DNA of 64,000 nucleotides, taken from contig NC_088788.1 of the NCBI RefSeq assembly GCF_949628265.1, forward strand, positions 28,258,335-28,322,334, in the 5' to 3' direction. The notes under the pieces were generated by a model. The model did no database searches. It saw nothing but the letters and a program-made list of their open reading frames with translations, and was not told where the DNA came from. The stretch comes from Cloeon dipterum (taxonomy: Eukaryota > Arthropoda > Insecta > Ephemeroptera > Baetidae). Position numbers and translations under genes: made by a program. This document shows positions 61,101 to 64,000 of this stretch, piece by piece (the first letter of the stretch is position 1; every line of letters starts with the position of its first letter).

Positions 61101-64000
61101 CCAAAACATTTTCTTAGTTAATTTAAAGCGACATTTTTGCTCCATTATAAAATATAAAAATTGCAAACTTCAAATAGGCAAAATCGAAAATGAAGAAATC
61201 ATCTAGCCAAAAAGAGATTTGAATTATTCCAAGTATATTATTATGAGAATCAGATTCAATTTATCTGGCGATAATGCGTATTATTGTTCGTCGATCACGG
61301 CTCAGCAGTCGAGTAGGAGCGCCTCTCTGTCTTCTCCGGCGGCTGACAGCAGCACACACAATAAGCGAATAATAAGGCGGCTGATGTCAACATGTCCTCT
61401 CGTCGTTCTAATTGCGAAAACAATAATAATAATGATGATGGCGGCGACGCGACCGAGAGAATGCAGATAGTGGATGCTGGATAATGTGCAGGGCACACGC
61501 GCGCGTCTCCTCCCTCTGCTCTTGACGCCAAAGACACTTCATACGTACTCGAACAAATTCCTCCTCAGCCACGAGTGCACGAGTGTGTGTGTGTGCGCAC
61601 TTGAGCATAATTGCGCTCCATTTACAATTAGCAGTTGGCGTGGCTCGAGGAAGGAGCAAAATCAAAGGGAAATAAATCAGATGGGGGAGTGGAAATGATG
61701 AAAAATGGTTGCTCCACCCCACAAACAAATTTGTGATTGTCCTTGCCCTGCTACTCTCTGCCTACCAATCTTCCACAGTGGATAAAATACAATTAAATCG
61801 AAAAATCAAACGAAAATATTAAAATAAAGAACAGAGTGGTGAACAGTATTTAAATTCTGATGAATAATGTTAACAGTGCAAAAATAATTGTGGCAATTAT
61901 TTCCTTATTAAATACATAGTAACTCTTCCAATGAATAATTATTCAATTTCATTTCGGTTTACATCTCCAAAATAAGTCATCATACGTGTATTCCGTATAC
62001 TCAGATTATTTCTGAAGATTAGGGTATTCTAATGGGCAAATTTTCCGTTATTTTCCAGATTAAAATGCTGATTTCCAATTCACTTTAAACGTTTCTTTCT
62101 TTATAAACTCCACGATTTGACAGCATCATTCAGCAGATCTTAAATATAGCAATTAAGGCATAATACACACCAAAGAACCTGCACATTTAACTAACAAAAT
62201 TAATTGACGTACTTCGTGCTTGAATACGAATTAACAACAATAATACACGAAACATGAAATGGATAGAGTGTGTTGAACCGGAAATTAAGCATTTTAATTT
62301 GTAAAAACAGTTGCATCGAAAAATTGGGTAAAAATCAAGAATACTTGTGCAACTGTTATCTTATTGGTCAATCTGGTTATTCAGTGACCAGTTATAGCTT
62401 ACTAAAAACCAAATATTCTTTTAGTTGGTTGTCAGTAGTCTTACTTATTTACTGAAGATTTTTGTTCTCCTGACGAATGTCGATGTTTTTATCGGTAACA
62501 AAACCACCTGATTACTTCCCCGGTTTGTCTCTCAAAAGTCTACTTTAAAGAAAAAGTACTATATAATTATAATGTCAATTGAAAACTTAAAGCAAAAGAG
62601 TCAAGTGAGATCATTTTGTATATTTTTTTACTGAAATTCTTTGCATGCACCAAATGAATTCTTTGTAATTTTATCGTTGCAATTTAAAAAATATTTTATT
62701 TTCTTTTCCTCTCATTGTTTTAGAGCACAGAATGCGCAATCAGGAACCAAGATAGAAAGATTTGATGCCATGCACCGCAAATATTTGGTATTCACCGCAG
62801 TCAGCAGCAACCATTAGCAAATTACACGCAGTTATTGCAGCAGGCGGATGGAGCACGCACGCATATACAAAGCCATATATCGGCGTGGCGCCGGGGCGTA
62901 GATTGCGACGAGCAGGAGAGAGGAGTGACGCGAAAGGGTTGCAAACTCATCCATCTCGGGGACGGGGGTGCGGCGTGGGAGCCAAAGTAATCATAACAGC
63001 CGTCCTGCGGGACCAATAACGCGGCGCACTTTGTGCCTTGTTTCGCGTTTTTTAATTAGCATCGGTGGCCGCGTCGCAGGTGTGCGGTTTGCACATTTTA
63101 AGGGTTGAAAGGGAGGCAATGATATGCCAAATGGGTCTCGGCGTAATCCTCGCGGGACTGCATATCTGAAAGCGGCGGCGGCAGCGGCGACCGACGGACT
63201 CGTAGCTACACACAGCTAGCTGCCTGTGTTTTAAGTGATATAAGTCTTCATCCATACATATATCTGAGTGAGTGAGACTAATGTTTCCTGCAGGACACAT
63301 GTGTCGCTATAAAGTCAATACGAATTTATAAAACCCTCGCTCTTTTTATCTCCCAGCGGTATTAAACTTGGCTCATATTTTATACAGCAGCAGCAGCAGC
63401 ACGCAAACACAGACATAGCGCAGCAGTACACAGCCGCCGGCCGCGCTTCTCTCTTATTTTGTTTTTTCGCCCGCTCCAAAGCCCTCTTTTTAATTGCGAG
63501 CAGCATGGCTCTTTGGCAGTTTTGCCCACTTCATTGTTTTGCCCTCCCCGACAGCGGCCACCCTTTGTGCGCGGCGTGCTCGTAAGCCTGCGAATTTCGG
63601 CGAGCTGCACGCCATTGCTACATTTTTCAGATTGCTTTGCGGGTTTGAAAGCAGGATTTCAGCCGTAAACGTGAAATATGGCGGCCCATTTTCAAATGAC
63701 AGGCTTATTCTAAAATTATATATAGCTTATTATGAACGGTAAGGTACATTTCATCGTTTCTAAATCTAAAGATATTCTCGTATTTCTTTTATTTACATTG
63801 TTCAAATTGCAATGCTCTTAGTCGGAAAATATAAAGTCTGGATGAGTTTTTTAAGTTTCTCTCCAGCTCTCTACAGCTCCATGGCAAATTCATCTTCCTC
63901 TCATATTACACTTTTCCGCGATCGTTTTGACTTTTAATAATAGCGGCAGCAGCAGCAGCAACGGCAGAGCGAGATATTCGCGTTTGTCTGAATTTTGTGC
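58190..64000. other. Gene-free stretch to the window end
   Basis: No supported gene. GC-rich islands at 58430-59190, 60540-60930, 61280-61650, 62780-63220 and 63380-63620 contain CAG/CGG-type triplet runs and opposing open frames on both strands, a sign of composition rather than coding. A good acceptor (TTCCTCTCATTGTTTTAG) ends at about 62723 and is followed by a frame open for about 29 codons. The last 300 bases are AT-rich. Confidence 0.45.

Noticed and set aside
62606..62618. 13-base match to the start of bantam miRNA
   Set aside because: No pairing arm nearby and the 3' half differs.

Overview
The window is nuclear DNA from an animal, most likely an insect or another arthropod. The evidence is GT-AG introns of about 45-60 bases in compact genes, AATAAA signals, an insect-type cytochrome c of 108 residues, AT-rich intergenic DNA with no obvious loss of CpG, and several very long CT microsatellites. 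I cannot fix the species.

Layout. Bases 1-5570 are mostly non-coding, with a few exon-like pieces and a promoter-like GC-rich island near 3.8-4.1 kb. A compact gene cluster follows at 5.6-19.7 kb: cytochrome c (+, three exons), COX17 (+, two exons), ZUP1/ZUFSP ubiquitin peptidase (-, ten coding exons), an unrecognised 206-residue protein (+, two coding exons, probable non-coding first exon), and MECR, the mitochondrial enoyl-ACP/CoA reductase (+, four exons). I reconstructed all five spliced frames by hand. In each, the splice phases close with no internal stop.

From 19.7 kb to the end (about 44 kb) no complete gene is visible. This stretch is a mosaic of AT-rich and mixed-composition DNA with five long CT tracts on the + strand, one GA tract, a decayed non-LTR retrotransposon 3' end, and a handful of isolated open, exon-like segments with good splice signals, mostly on the + strand. 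It could be intergenic regulatory DNA or long introns of a large + strand gene whose main exons lie outside; the sequence alone cannot decide.

Function. Three of the five genes (cytochrome c, COX17, MECR) act in mitochondria: electron transfer to complex IV, copper delivery to complex IV, and mitochondrial fatty acid synthesis, which feeds lipoylation. ZUP1 is a K63-ubiquitin-specific deubiquitinase linked to genome maintenance. I did not find a convincing new biological system. The best leads are the unrecognised gene, the inverted repeat between it and ZUP1, and the exon-like islands in the 44-kb gene-poor stretch.
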